Shown here in pieces: positions 1 to 12,300 of a stretch of 64,000 nt of DNA. The DNA is from Steromphala cineraria (taxonomy: Eukaryota; Mollusca; Gastropoda; Trochida; Trochidae), in NCBI GenBank assembly GCA_916613615.1, contig OU744728.1:27793450-27857449 (forward strand), written 5' to 3'. A program made the position numbers and the translations under genes. Position 1 is the first letter of the stretch; each line of letters starts with the position of its first letter. The notes under the pieces are model-generated. The model did no database searches and was not told the DNA's origin. It was given only the letters and a program-made list of their open reading frames with translations.

Positions 1-327
1 GACCAGACTTGGCCAGGGCTTTTGACTTTGTGAGAACCAACATGCTGACCGAGTCTTCTGGTGACCGACCCAGAGCTCAGAACTTTGTGATTCTGATGAC
101 AGCGAGCGAGGATAGTGTGGACAGTGGAGCTTCTCGTTCTGCCTCAGAAGCTCTTCAGAGAATCGGAGATTCTGGAACAGGAATCTTCTCTATGGGCTTC
201 AACCTGGACAACACCCGGGAACTCGACGCTGTCACCACCAAACCTTTGCAGGATTTTAGATATCTTGTAAATTCACCAAGTGGGCTAATGGATGCATCTG
301 GGGCCATTGACGCTACCATCTCTAAGC
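1..327 (+). CDS. VWA exon, unit 0 (5'-truncated by the window edge)
   Basis: C-terminal two thirds of a VWA domain. It shows the conserved core LARAFDFVRTNM, the beta strand NFVILMTASEDS, GIFSMGFNLDN and a closing helix GAIDATISK. It is almost identical to the exons at 5371 and 9620, with conservative changes (V to I, A to S, E to D). The reading frame stays open to TAG 348-350, but the GTAAGA donor at 328-333 matches the donor position of all the other VWA exons. The codons after 327 are therefore intronic and the TAG is not the gene's stop. Confidence 0.8.
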
Positions 328-3300
328 GTAAGAACTGCCTCATTCTATAGGATTTACTGCTATCTACATATTCGATTTTATGTAAATGTTTACTCAAAGT
401 CCAACCAAAGTAGAGAGCGCCAAATCATCATGTATTATATTTATTTTAAAAGAGAAACTACTATACAATCAAACCTCTATTGATGTTTGCAATTTTATAG
501 TGAATTTTAAAGTTAATATCAAGATTTTCGAAATATATCAAAATGACCTTGGTTCGGACAGATCTGACAATGGTTCCGACACTTCTGAATTTTCTTTGTA
601 TGTATCTGTAATCTGTAACTATTTGGGAACACAAAGAAGCGTTCAAGTAAGATATGGGACAAAACATTTTACTTTGAAAACGATTGGTTCCGCTTGTACA
701 ATGTTTTTTGCGTAAGAGCTTCCAAATGCCTTTGGGACGTCATCAAATTCAACAAACAATCGTTGAAATATTTGGATATTTGAATCTCGGTCAGTTTGCC
801 CTATTATTCTTTCTAGTTATAGATAAGACATGGTTCGTTGGCATTGTTAAGAATAAGGATATTTGCCCATGTACAAGTCACGAGGGCAAACAACCATTTT
901 TAGCTCACCTGGCCTGAAAGGCCTGATTGGCTTATGGCATGGCATGGTGTCCGGCGTCCATCCGCCATCTGCCTGTCCGTTAACTTTGTGCATTTTTATC
1001 TTCTCCAGAAGCAAAATGCCAAGAAAGCTGAAACCTTGTGTACAGACTCCTTGGCAAGTGGGGATTATAAATTGTAGCTTTGGTTGCCCTGTAGCCCCTA
1101 ATAAGGGCTATAGAGACCACGCCCTGAAAAACTTATTTCACCTTTTCCTCCAGGAGCATAAAGCCTAGAAAGCTGAAACCTTTTGTATGGACACCTTGAC
1201 TAGATGGGATTAAAATTTAAAGCTTTTGTGGCCCTGTGGTCCCTAACAAGGGTCACGGGGGCCACACCTTAAAAACTTTTTTATTTCTACATTCATGATA
1301 GTGATTGTTACATATTCATGTTTTCAGCGTTGGGAACATAAAATAATAAATTTTATCCAAATAGGCACATTGTAAAACTAAATAATATATATGTTTTGCT
1401 TTCTTTAAATTACAGACCAGGTGATTTCTGTTCCTACTCCTGCTCCTGTCTCTCCTACAATGAAGCATAGAGGTTTGATTAAAAAACAAATTTATCTGTT
1501 TTTTTTATCAACTAACATGAATTAATACTGTACATTTCAAAATCACACTTCTTTCAAATGCATCGTTTAATTTTAGAACATCATAAGTTTACCCTATATA
1601 AATTGTGAAAAGAAAATACATTGTTAACAAAAGGATCTTAATTTGGAAAAATTTTCAAATTCTGGTATCAAACACAAAACATTTGAATCAGGAAACATTG
1701 AGTGATGAGTTACCCAGCATTCTCTCCCCACTGAGGCATATCAAGTCATGAAATGTTGATGGAGCCTCTGTTCTTATTAGCCGAGTTTGAGAGCTAGAAT
1801 GACAGATGCCTGCCTGGAGGCAATCACAGTTATTTGTGCTATCAGCGACGCTGTTCTAAACTCATTATTTGGCTACTGAATCATGGAATCTGGGGTTTGA
1901 ATCATTATCATGACATCGAAAGAGTTCACCTAAAAGCATGTAAAACAATTCTGGGGTTAAAAATTAGTACAACTATTACAATGCTGTATGGGGAATGTGG
2001 TAGGTATCCGATACAGCTACAGCTGCATACCATAAGTTTGTTCACCTGCTTGTGTTCTTAGTGCAATTATCATGTAATTTGGGTTTCGTTTTGACGTTCA
2101 TAAAATAACTCCAGGACCACTTACAGAAGATCCTCAATTGTCCATGTGTAAAATGATCATTCCAAAAATATATTTCGGAATCGTCCAATTATGGGGGTTA
2201 ATGTCGATATTTGGCATTGTTTAATAGACAGATGGGGTCATATTTGTGAAATTCGGATTTTCTTGAATTTCGATTAAAATCATCCATGTTTACTTTGTAG
2301 GAAAAAAATCAGAACAGTAACGTTGCATTAGCGCAAAAGAACACATATGAATAAGATCTAAAGCTGTTGATCATTTATGAAGGATTTTGTAGGGCAAAAT
2401 AGAAATCAGTGTTTTCGAAATTTTGACCCCTCGTCACTTCAATGACCTGCCACATTTGTTACAGCTATCTGCTAGGTATGACATACGAATATGTCAACGC
2501 AAACTGAATCCTAACTTATGCAGTGAAATTTCATCATTATCGGTTTCGTTTTCACAATGATTTGATGTATCAAAGACGTTACAAATTACATGATATTTGC
2601 ACTAGAATACGAAGGTAAGTGAACAAACTTAAGATACGCAGCTGTATTTACAAATATAAAAGTTATCAAGTATTGGTAAAAATTATTGACGATGCCTCAA
2701 CATAGACTTCCGAAGAAATGTTACAATATGATGATGTTACATAATAAGAATGGCCACAACAATTGAGTCAAATCTGTAGAAAGTTCCTATTTTCAAAGGG
2801 TTTTGGTTTGGTTTGGTTCGTTTAGCGTGTTGAATCGAATGATAAATTCATTTGTCAACTCACAATAAGACTAAGAGATATATATTTGCAAGAATGGCTT
2901 TAGAAGATAACACTTTCTAGTAAATGCTTGTATTATGAAATGTTTAAATGTACACTTGAATCTGAAATCTATCTCTCATGTGTAAATGTAAAAAAGTTTA
3001 GGATAGCATTAAGTAAATTAAGATGTTCTTCACATGATATATTCATCGAAAGTGGAAGATTCACATCAATCAAAGGAGAAAATAGAACTTGTAAACTGTG
3101 TAATCCGAGAGAAATAGAAAATGAATATCATTTCGTTTTAAATTGACCGGTTTATGATTCTCTGAGAAAGTTGTATATAAAATAATATTATTTTGTCTAT
3201 CCAAACATGTGTAAATTTGCAGAATTGTTCAATAACAAAAACTACACAGTTCTTATAATAGAATGCAGAATAGAATATATCTCAAAACATAATGTGAGTA

Positions 3301-6300
3301 AAACTTAATTATTGTCATATTCATGTGAATTATATATGCGTGTACATGTATTTCTGTAAATGTAATGTATTAGCATTTCAGTACCGAAAATAAATTGAAT
3401 TTAATTGAATTGATTGATGAATAATGAATCATCCTTTGAATGCGAGAAGCGTTTTCATTTGCGAAAACAAAATTCATTGCTAATGAATTGTGGTAAAAAA
3501 ATACATTCTGCCAGGGGGAAACTGCCGGAACCTACGGATTTGGTATAATAAGAACAGAAGCTCGATCAACATTTCAGGACTTGACTTGCCTCAGTTTCAA
3601 TTCTAGTTTTGCACTTTGAGCATGATTAACTGCAAGACCCAAGATGTCTTCTTCTTACTATTATTATCAAGCATGTATACAACTCGGTAACACCTGAAAC
3701 AAAGCCTACAATAGTATCAAATTGTGCTGTATTCAGTATTTCCACTAAATTAGGAAGATGGAAGAGTCCCCAATGATAAGGGTGAGGGAAGATTGATGTT
3801 TTCATATCTCGAAAAACGATAGATGTTTGACACCTAGTTGGTTTGGTCAGACTTCAAGATTTTCTTGTCCTTTTGAAATACTATTAGATGCGCAATTGCA
3901 ATCAGCAACCCTATACCAATTTAACAATATTTTGTTACCTTACTTTGAAATTGTAAATGCTCATGAATTTCTGTGTATAAGGATTAAAGAATAATTTGAC
4001 ATGATTAATAGTTCAAGTTCTTATGCAAATGTATATTTAGATGAAAGAATGTTCTTATTGCGAGCATGAAATACCGATCTTTATCAGGGAATTGGCAGTA
4101 AAAAATGTATTTATCAGCAAAAGACACTCGCAGTCAACAGAAGTTAGACAATTATATTTTCACTAAAACAGTGAAATAAATAGAGGATATCTGTCTTTTC
4201 TTGACTAATACCATGTTTATCTCATCGAGTGAGGTAAAACGTTTATGTTTTCACGAGTGGCGCAGCCACGAGTGAAAATATTTAACTTTTCTACCTCACG
4301 AGATGAGATAAACATTGTATTAGTCAAGAAAAGAGGGATATTCAATTTATTATATGATGGAATCCTAATTACGTCAAAAAAGCCAATTTCATGTTGAGCG
4401 GCCGCTTGGAAGAGCCCGTCACCGCGGTAACAGTGTGACGTCATATGAGGATTCATGACGTCCGACCATTGTAGCATGACGTCAAACTCTTGAACTTGAC
4501 GTCACTCGAGTGGTGATAAGCTTTATCACCACTCAGTAGAGTGACGATAAAGGTTATCGCCACTGTAGTGAGATAGAGGGTTTATTTCACTGATAGAACA
4601 GAGTATCCCACCCTCAATCATATAATAAACTGTTATAACTATTATGACGTTATGAATGAAATAGCCTGACGTAACAGATGCTCTTATGACGTTGTGGCAG
4701 TTAGCGAGGCGAGGTGGCTGCTCGCCTCGAAAATGTTCCTTTTTTGGCAAAATCTTACGGATTGCATCATGTGATAGATAAAATGTTTATCTAACCTCGA
4801 GTTTCACACATGACTGCTTCACTAGCTCAATTGGAAACTTTATACTTCACTCGATGAGATAAACATGACATTTGTCAAGAAAGGATAAATATCTTCTTTT
4901 TGTCAATCAATATCATTATCAGTCTATATAAATATAATATATAAAATATAATACATTTCCTTGATGTACATTGCTGTTAAAGCTATAAAAAAAATTGCTG
5001 AGACATTAGATTATATCTGTAGCTTTCTTTACTTTGACCATATAAGAATACAATAACATCAGTGAGATCATATTGTTACCAGAAAGTCATTCTCCATGTT
5101 CTTGTCATCTGATGAGGAATGTATTGAAAAAGCAGCTTAATGGATTCTTGATCCTGGCAACAGACCAAAGTATTAAAAAACAAACTAGTATTCCGGAAGA
5201 ATCCATTTAACTACTGTATGCTTGCCATATGCCAGGCTTTTTCCTTTAAATCGTCTCATTATCTACTTCTCATAGTAAGTAATTCCCATTCCTATTCCAA
5301 AAAATCAAAAAGATTTAAAAACCATTTCAAAATATACATACAAATGTGAACATTTGAATCATCCTTTCAGCATACAGTCCTACAGGCAAAGACATTGTCT
5401 TCATGTTTGATGGGACCGCAGATGACATAGTTTTCTCTTCGATGAAACTGATAACTAAAGACTTTGTATCAAGGAACGACATTGATTCTGGAGAATACAG
5501 AGTTGGGGCAATGACATATGGGGACACACCGACCCTCGACTTTGATCTTGACGAGTATGGTTGGCAATTTGATGTTGTGACTGGAATAACAAACAGACCA
5601 CAAAACAGCCCTGGAGGAAGACCAAACTTGGCCAGGGCTTTTGACTTTGTGAGAACCAACATGCTGACCGAGTCTTCTGGTGACCGACCCAGAGCTCAGA
5701 ACTTCGTGGTTCTGATGACAGCGAGCGAGGATAGTGTGGACAGTGGAGCTGCTCGCTCTGCCTCAGAAGCTCTTCAGAGAGTCGGAGATTCTGGAACAGG
5801 AATCTTCTCTATGGGCTTCAACCTGGACAACACCCGGGAACTCGACGCTGTCACCACCAAACCTTTGCAGGATTTTAGATATCTTATGAAATTACCAAGT
5901 GGGCTAATGGATGCACCTGGGGCCATTGAAGCTGCCATCTCTAAGCGTAAGAACTGCCTCATTCTATAGGATCTACTGCCATCTACATATTTGTTTTTAT
6001 GTAAATGTTTACTAAAAGTCCAACTAAAGTAGACAGAGCCAAATCATCAGGGATTATATTTATTTTAAAAGAGAAACTACTATACAATCAAACCTCTATT
6101 GATATTTGCAATTTTATAGTGAATATATCAAAATGACCTTGGTTCGAAGAGATCTGACAATGGTTTCGACATTTCTGAATTGTCTTTGTAATCTGTAACT
6201 ATTGTCCAACAAATTCTTGGGAACACAAAGAAACGTTTAAGTAAGATATAGGACAAAACATTTTACTTTGAAAACGATTGGTTCCGCTTGTACAATGTTT

Positions 6301-9300
6301 TTGCGTAAGAGCTTCCAAATGCCACTGTGACGTCATCAAATACAACAAACAATCGTTGAAATATTTGGATCGTAACACTGTCCGAACCTCGGTCAGTTTG
6401 CCCTATTATTTTTTCTAGTTATAGATAAGACATGGTTCGTTGGCATTGTTAAGAATAAAGGATATACCCATGTACAAATCACGAGGGCAAACATCCATTT
6501 TTGGTCACCTGGCCTGAAAGGCTTGATGGGCTTATGGCATGGCATTGTGTCCGGCGTCCATCCGCCATCCGTCTGTCCGTTAACTTTGTGCATTTTTATC
6601 TTTTTCTCCAGAAGCAAAATGCCCATAAAGCTGAAACCTTGTGTACAGACTCCTTGGCAAGTGGGGATTATAAATTGTAGCTTTGGTTGCCCTGTAGCCC
6701 CTAATAAGAGCCATAGGGGCCACGCCCTGAAAAACGTGTTTCATCTTTTCCTCCTGGAGCATAATGCCTATAAAAGCTGAAACTTTTTGTACAGATACCT
6801 TGACTAGTTGGGATTAAAATTTATAGCCTTTGTGGTCCTATGGTCCCTAATAAGGGTCACGGGGGCCACGCCTTCAATCCTTTTTATTTCTACATTCATG
6901 ATAGTGATTGTTACATATTCATGTTTTTAGCGTTGGGAATATATAATAATGATAAATATTATCCCAATGGTCACATTGTAAAACAGTTTATGTTCTAATA
7001 ACAGCAGCACTGTGTGTCACAACAAAAATAATATATATTTTTGCTTTCTTTTAATTACAGACCCAGTGATTTCTGTTCCTACTCCTGCTCCTGTCTCTCC
7101 TACAATGAAGCATAGAGGTTTGATTAAAAAACATATGTATCTGTTCTTTTATCAACTAACATGAATAAATACTGTACAATTCAAAATCACACTTCTTTCA
7201 AATGCATCGTTTAATTTTAGAACATCATAGGTATACTATATATAAATTGTGAGCAGAAAATACATTGTTGTTATAAGGATCTTTAATTGGAAAATTCAAA
7301 TTCTGGTATCAAACACCAGAACATTTGAATCAGGAAACATTGAGTGGTGAGTAACCTAGCATTCTCTCCCAAGTGAGACAGAACAAGTCATGAAATGTTG
7401 ATGGAGCCTCTGTTCTTATTAGCCGAGTTTGAGAGCTAGAATGACAGATGCCTGCCTGGAGGCAATCGGAGTTATTTGTGCAATCAGCAACGCTGTTCTT
7501 AACTCATTTTTTAGCTACTGAATCATGATATCTGGGCCTTGAATCATTACCATGACATCGAAAGAGTTCATCTGAAAGAAAGTAAAACAATTGTAGGGGT
7601 TAAAATTAGTACAACGAATACAATGGTGTATGGAGAATGTGGTAGATATCCTTTACAACTATTTACTAATATCAAAGTTATCAAGTATTGGTTAAAATAA
7701 TTGACGATGCTTCAATATAGACTTCAGAAGAAATGTTACAATATGATGATGTTATATGATAAGCATGGCCACAACAATTGGGTCACATCTGTTCTGGGTT
7801 TTGGTTTTGTTTGGTATGATCAGCATGTTGAATCGAATGATAAATTTATTTGTCAAAATGCAACTACCACTGAGACTAAAAAATATATATTTGCAAGAAT
7901 GGCTGTAGAAGATAACACTTTCTAGTAAATGCTTGTATTACAAAATGTTGAAATATACACTTGAATCTGAAATTTATCTCTCATGTGTAAATGTAAAACA
8001 GTTAAGGATAGCCTTAAGTTGAATAAGATGTTCTTCACATGATCTATTCATCGAAAGTGGAAGATTGAAATCAATCCAAAGAGAAAATAGAATTTGTAAA
8101 CTGTGTAATCTGAGAGAAATAGAAGATGAATATCATTTCGTTTTAAATTGTCCGGTTTATGATTCTCTGAGAAAATTGTATATAAAATAATATTATTTCG
8201 TCTATCCAAACATATTTAAATTTGCAGAATTGTTAAAAAAAAAAAAATCACGAAGTTCTTAAAAATCTTTGCATGGTTGTATAGTATGCCATGTTGTTCA
8301 GATAAGAATATATCTCAAAACATGATGTAAATTAAACTTAATTATTGTCATATTCATGTGAATTATATATGCATGTATATGTTATTATTATTATACCACT
8401 GGCCTGTGGCCTTCAGTACCGGAAAATTTTGATTTTAATTGATAAATTGATTTATCATGAACCACCCTTTTAATGCAAGAAGTGTTGTCTTTTGCGGAAA
8501 CAAAATTTAATGAAAATGAATTGTGATTAAATACATACTGCCAGGGAAAACTGCCGGGAACCCACGGATTCGGTATAATAAGAACAGAGGCTCGATCAAC
8601 ATTTCATGACTTGATATGCCTCAGTCGGGATAGAATGATACCCTGAGACAGAATCTATGTTTGCCTTTCGAACTGTTTCACTGCGAGATCCAAGTTGTCT
8701 TCTTCTTACTATTATTATCAAGCATCTCGGTAACACCTAAAACAAATTTAAAGCCTACAATAATATCAAATTGTGCTGTATTCAGCATTTCCACTAAATT
8801 TGGAAGGTGGAACAGTCCCCAATGATAAGGGTGAGGGAAGATTGATGTTTTCATATCTCGAAAAACGATAGATGTTTGACACCTAGTTGGTTTGGTCAGA
8901 CTTCAAGATTTTCTTGTTCTTTTGAAATACTATTAGATGCGCAATTGCAATCAGCAACCCTATACCAATTTAACAATATTTTGTTACCTTACTTTGAAAT
9001 TGTAAATGCTCATGAATTTCTGTGTATAAGGATTAAAGAATAATTAGACATGATTAATAGTTCAAGTTCTTATGCAAATGTATATTTAGATGAAAAGAAT
9101 TTTCTTATTGCGAGCATGAAATACCGATCTTTATCAGGGAATTGGCAGTAAAAAATTTATTTATCAGCCAAAGATACTCGCTTTCAGTCAACAGTAGTTA
9201 GAAAATTATATTTTCACTAAAACAGTGAAATAAACTGTTATAACTATTATGACGTCATGAATGAAATGGCCTGACGTAACAGATTTTCTTATGACGTCGT

Positions 9301-12300
9301 AACAGTTAGCGAGGCGAGGTAGCTGCTCACCTTGAACATGTTCCTTTTTTGGCAAATTTTACGGATTGCATCATATGATAACTAAAATATTAGTCAATTC
9401 TTGACAATAAAATGTTTATCTAGTCTCGAGTTTCACACGTGACTATTAATAAGAAAACAAACCAATATCCTGTAAGAATCAATTGAACTACTTTATGCTT
9501 GCCATATGTCAGTGTTTTTTCCCTTTAAATCGTCTCATTATATACTTCTAATAGTAAGTAATTCTCCTTCCCCATCCAAAATATACATACAAATATGTAA
9601 AGTTGAATCATCCTTTCAGCATACAGTCCTACAGGCAAAGATATAGTCTTCATGTTTGATGGAACCGCAGATGACAGACTTTTCTCTTGGATGAAACTGA
9701 TAACTAAAGACTTCGTATCAAGGAACGACATTGATTCTGGAGAATACAGAATTGGAGCAATGACTTATGGGGACACGCCGACCCTCGACTTTGATCTTGA
9801 CGAGTATGGTTGGCAATCTGATGTTGTGACTGGAATAACAAACAGACCACAAAACAGCCCTGGAGGAAGACCAGACTTGGCCAGAGCTTTAGACTTTGTG
9901 AGAACCAACATGCTGACCGAGTCTTCTGGTGACCGACCCAGAGCTCAGAACTTCGTGGTTCTGATGACAGCGAGCGAGGATAGTGTGGACAGTGGAGCTG
10001 CTCGTTCTGCCTCAGAAGCTCTTCAGAGAGTCGGAGATTCTGGAACAGGAATCTTCTCTATGGGCTTCAACCTGGACAACACCCGGGAACTCGACGCTGT
10101 CACCACCAAACCTTTGCAGGATTTCAGATATCTTGTTAATTCACCAAGTGGGCTAATGGATGCACCTGGGGCCATTGAGGCTGCCATCTCTAAGCGTAAG
10201 AACTGCCTTATTCTATAGGATCTACTGCTTTGCAAAGTTAGACCGTTCAATGATTGCCATTCCGAATAGCAAAGTATACTGTTATATTATATATAACTCT
10301 TGACTAAACATAGATACTTCAAACTGAACAAAGAATAATTATTCCCAATTACTTTAACGATAACCTGCATAGTATTAAGATCTCATAAGCATAGCATTTC
10401 CCGTTTTTGGTTTTCAGGCTGTATGCAAAATTAAAAATTACCCTATTAACTTGTTTCAAAAAGTAGCATGGAAACTTATTTGGTTGGTGCGTGAGATTTG
10501 AGGATTTAAGAGGCGCTTCCCTAATGATGTACTAATTCTGTAGGGTTTGTCTAACGTTACGTATTGATATCAGCGAGTGCGGATTGAAAACATACTCTAC
10601 AAAGTTGTAATACGTGAGGTGTCATCGAACCTAGATAGCTTAACCAATCAGTTTGTCCAAGGCACATTATATGATTCTTTGAATAAACTTAAAATATATT
10701 TGGGATAAATAGGTTTTAGTTATAGATAAGACATGGTCCGTTGGCATTGTTAAGAATAAAGGATATTTGCCCATGTAAAACTCACGAGGGCAAGCATCAA
10801 TTTTTTTAAATAATCCCCACGGACCATGTCTTATCTAATTTATAAGCCGCCAACTCGTTGCAACCACATTGACTTGACTTATAAAGTGAAAGGATAGGCA
10901 TGAACGAAGCGACCGTAAAATATCAAACCTCCCAAACTCAGACCTTTGTAATGAGCTGGGATATCATAAGGGCTCCCCCAGTGCTGTTGCAATAGCTCAG
11001 TTACCAGAGCCTTGATTTCAGTGTATTGGAGTGTGAACTAAAAGGATTCGAGACGGTATATTGCAAAATAATTTAGTTAAATATGAATTATTTTTCAAAA
11101 GCAATAGTCATTTACCACTTTGACCTTAGCAAATAAATAATCATTTCTTTGGTTCAAAAATAAGTATTTGAAGAGGGGAATATCATAATAATGTCTGGCC
11201 GCGGATATGTTGATTATAACCTGCATCCGCGTCACATTACTCCCCTGTGATGTAAACTAGAGGGAAATTAAGATATCGTAACACCTCAAAGAACAATAGA
11301 GCTACGTCACTAAGGGTTTTTAATAATCGATTATTCACCAGGAGATGATTGAAGAAATATCTTTATATTCATAATTCCGAGATTTTAATTGTAAAATACC
11401 TAGAGCGAGGTTTCAAGTTATCTGAGGTCAAAGTAAACGACGTTTGACACTATCCCTAATTTGTATCCAGTATAAGATTCATGTCATTTCATGTGCAAAA
11501 ATGTCCATCTTCTTTACATTAGTCATGGATATATATATGCATGAGTGACAAAAATTCATGGATGGTTATGTTTTATTTCAGCAAAGCGTTCACCATCTGT
11601 ACAAGTAACGAGTCCAGATTGGCAAGGTATTGATTTCATTGTTACCGTCATATAGTGAATATTAGTAGTATTTCCGTACTTAAAAGTTACAGGATTTAAA
11701 AAATCCTATTCAATAAAGTCTTAAAATCTTCTTCTGTTATCGGCAAAAAAAATTATGTCTACAAATATATTTTGCTAATGAGTATATAACGTTTGATGTT
11801 GTTTATGAGTTCAATTCAATGTCTATATCTAAAATTTAAATTTCTACAAAGTCTTTATTTCCTTGAAAATAGGAACAAGTATATAACAGTAAAAATGCTT
11901 TAGTTGATGCTGTTTACGAGTATGAATTAATGTGTGGTTTGATAACAATCAAACTTCTACATAGGTGTCATTTAATTGAAAATACGCACGAGTCAAAATA
12001 CCGACACATAAATGTTTATCTACAAGTTATTCAGTAAATTTGAAACGCATAGAGTCCTAAACTCTAGTTTTAACCCCATAGGTAAATGTGGCGGGTCAGA
12101 TGTGATTTTCATGCTTGATGGGACAGTGGATCCTCAAACATATGGACTCTTTAAACGCTTTGCCAAGAACTTTACCCAGGCAATGAACCCAAATGGAAGC
12201 TCAGATGAGTTCAGAGTGGGTGGTATGGGCTTCACACAGTCCCCAAGCAAAGGATTCCATCTCAGTGAAAGGAACCCGTTAGAATCCTTGGATGTCCTGG

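Larger units (their letters stand above)
1719..3606 (+). mobile_element. TIR element (about 55-bp TIRs), interrupted, unit 0
   Basis: The left end near 1719-1785 (core CAAGTCATGAAATGTTGATG, then AGCCTCTGTTCTTATTA) is the inverse of the right end near 3541-3606. The interior is split by a non-LTR retrotransposon fragment at about 1887-3412. A contiguous relative about 340 bp long lies at 36,095-36,440 and shows the uninterrupted structure. The right end is preceded by the conserved motif CAGGGGGAAACTGCCGG. Confidence 0.65.
1..10225 (+). repeat. Segmental tandem duplication of VWA exon plus intron
   Basis: Three successive copies share VWA exon, intron, linker and the following intron: unit 0 (1 to about 4,170 and 4,627-4,800), unit 1 (about 5,220-9,460) and unit 2 (about 9,490-10,225). 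Exon-to-exon spacing is about 5.62 kb then 4.25 kb. Much of the difference comes from a 625-bp MITE present only in unit 0 (2020-2644) and from loss of most of the foldback element in unit 1. Introns as well as exons are highly similar by eye, so the duplication is recent or has been homogenised. Confidence 0.85.

Noticed and set aside
328..350. In-frame TAG ending the VWA frames (also 5967-5969 and 10216-10218) as true stop codons
   Set aside because: A GTAAGA donor precedes the stop at the same place in each copy, and the phase-1 junction joins exactly to linker exons and to the terminal exon.
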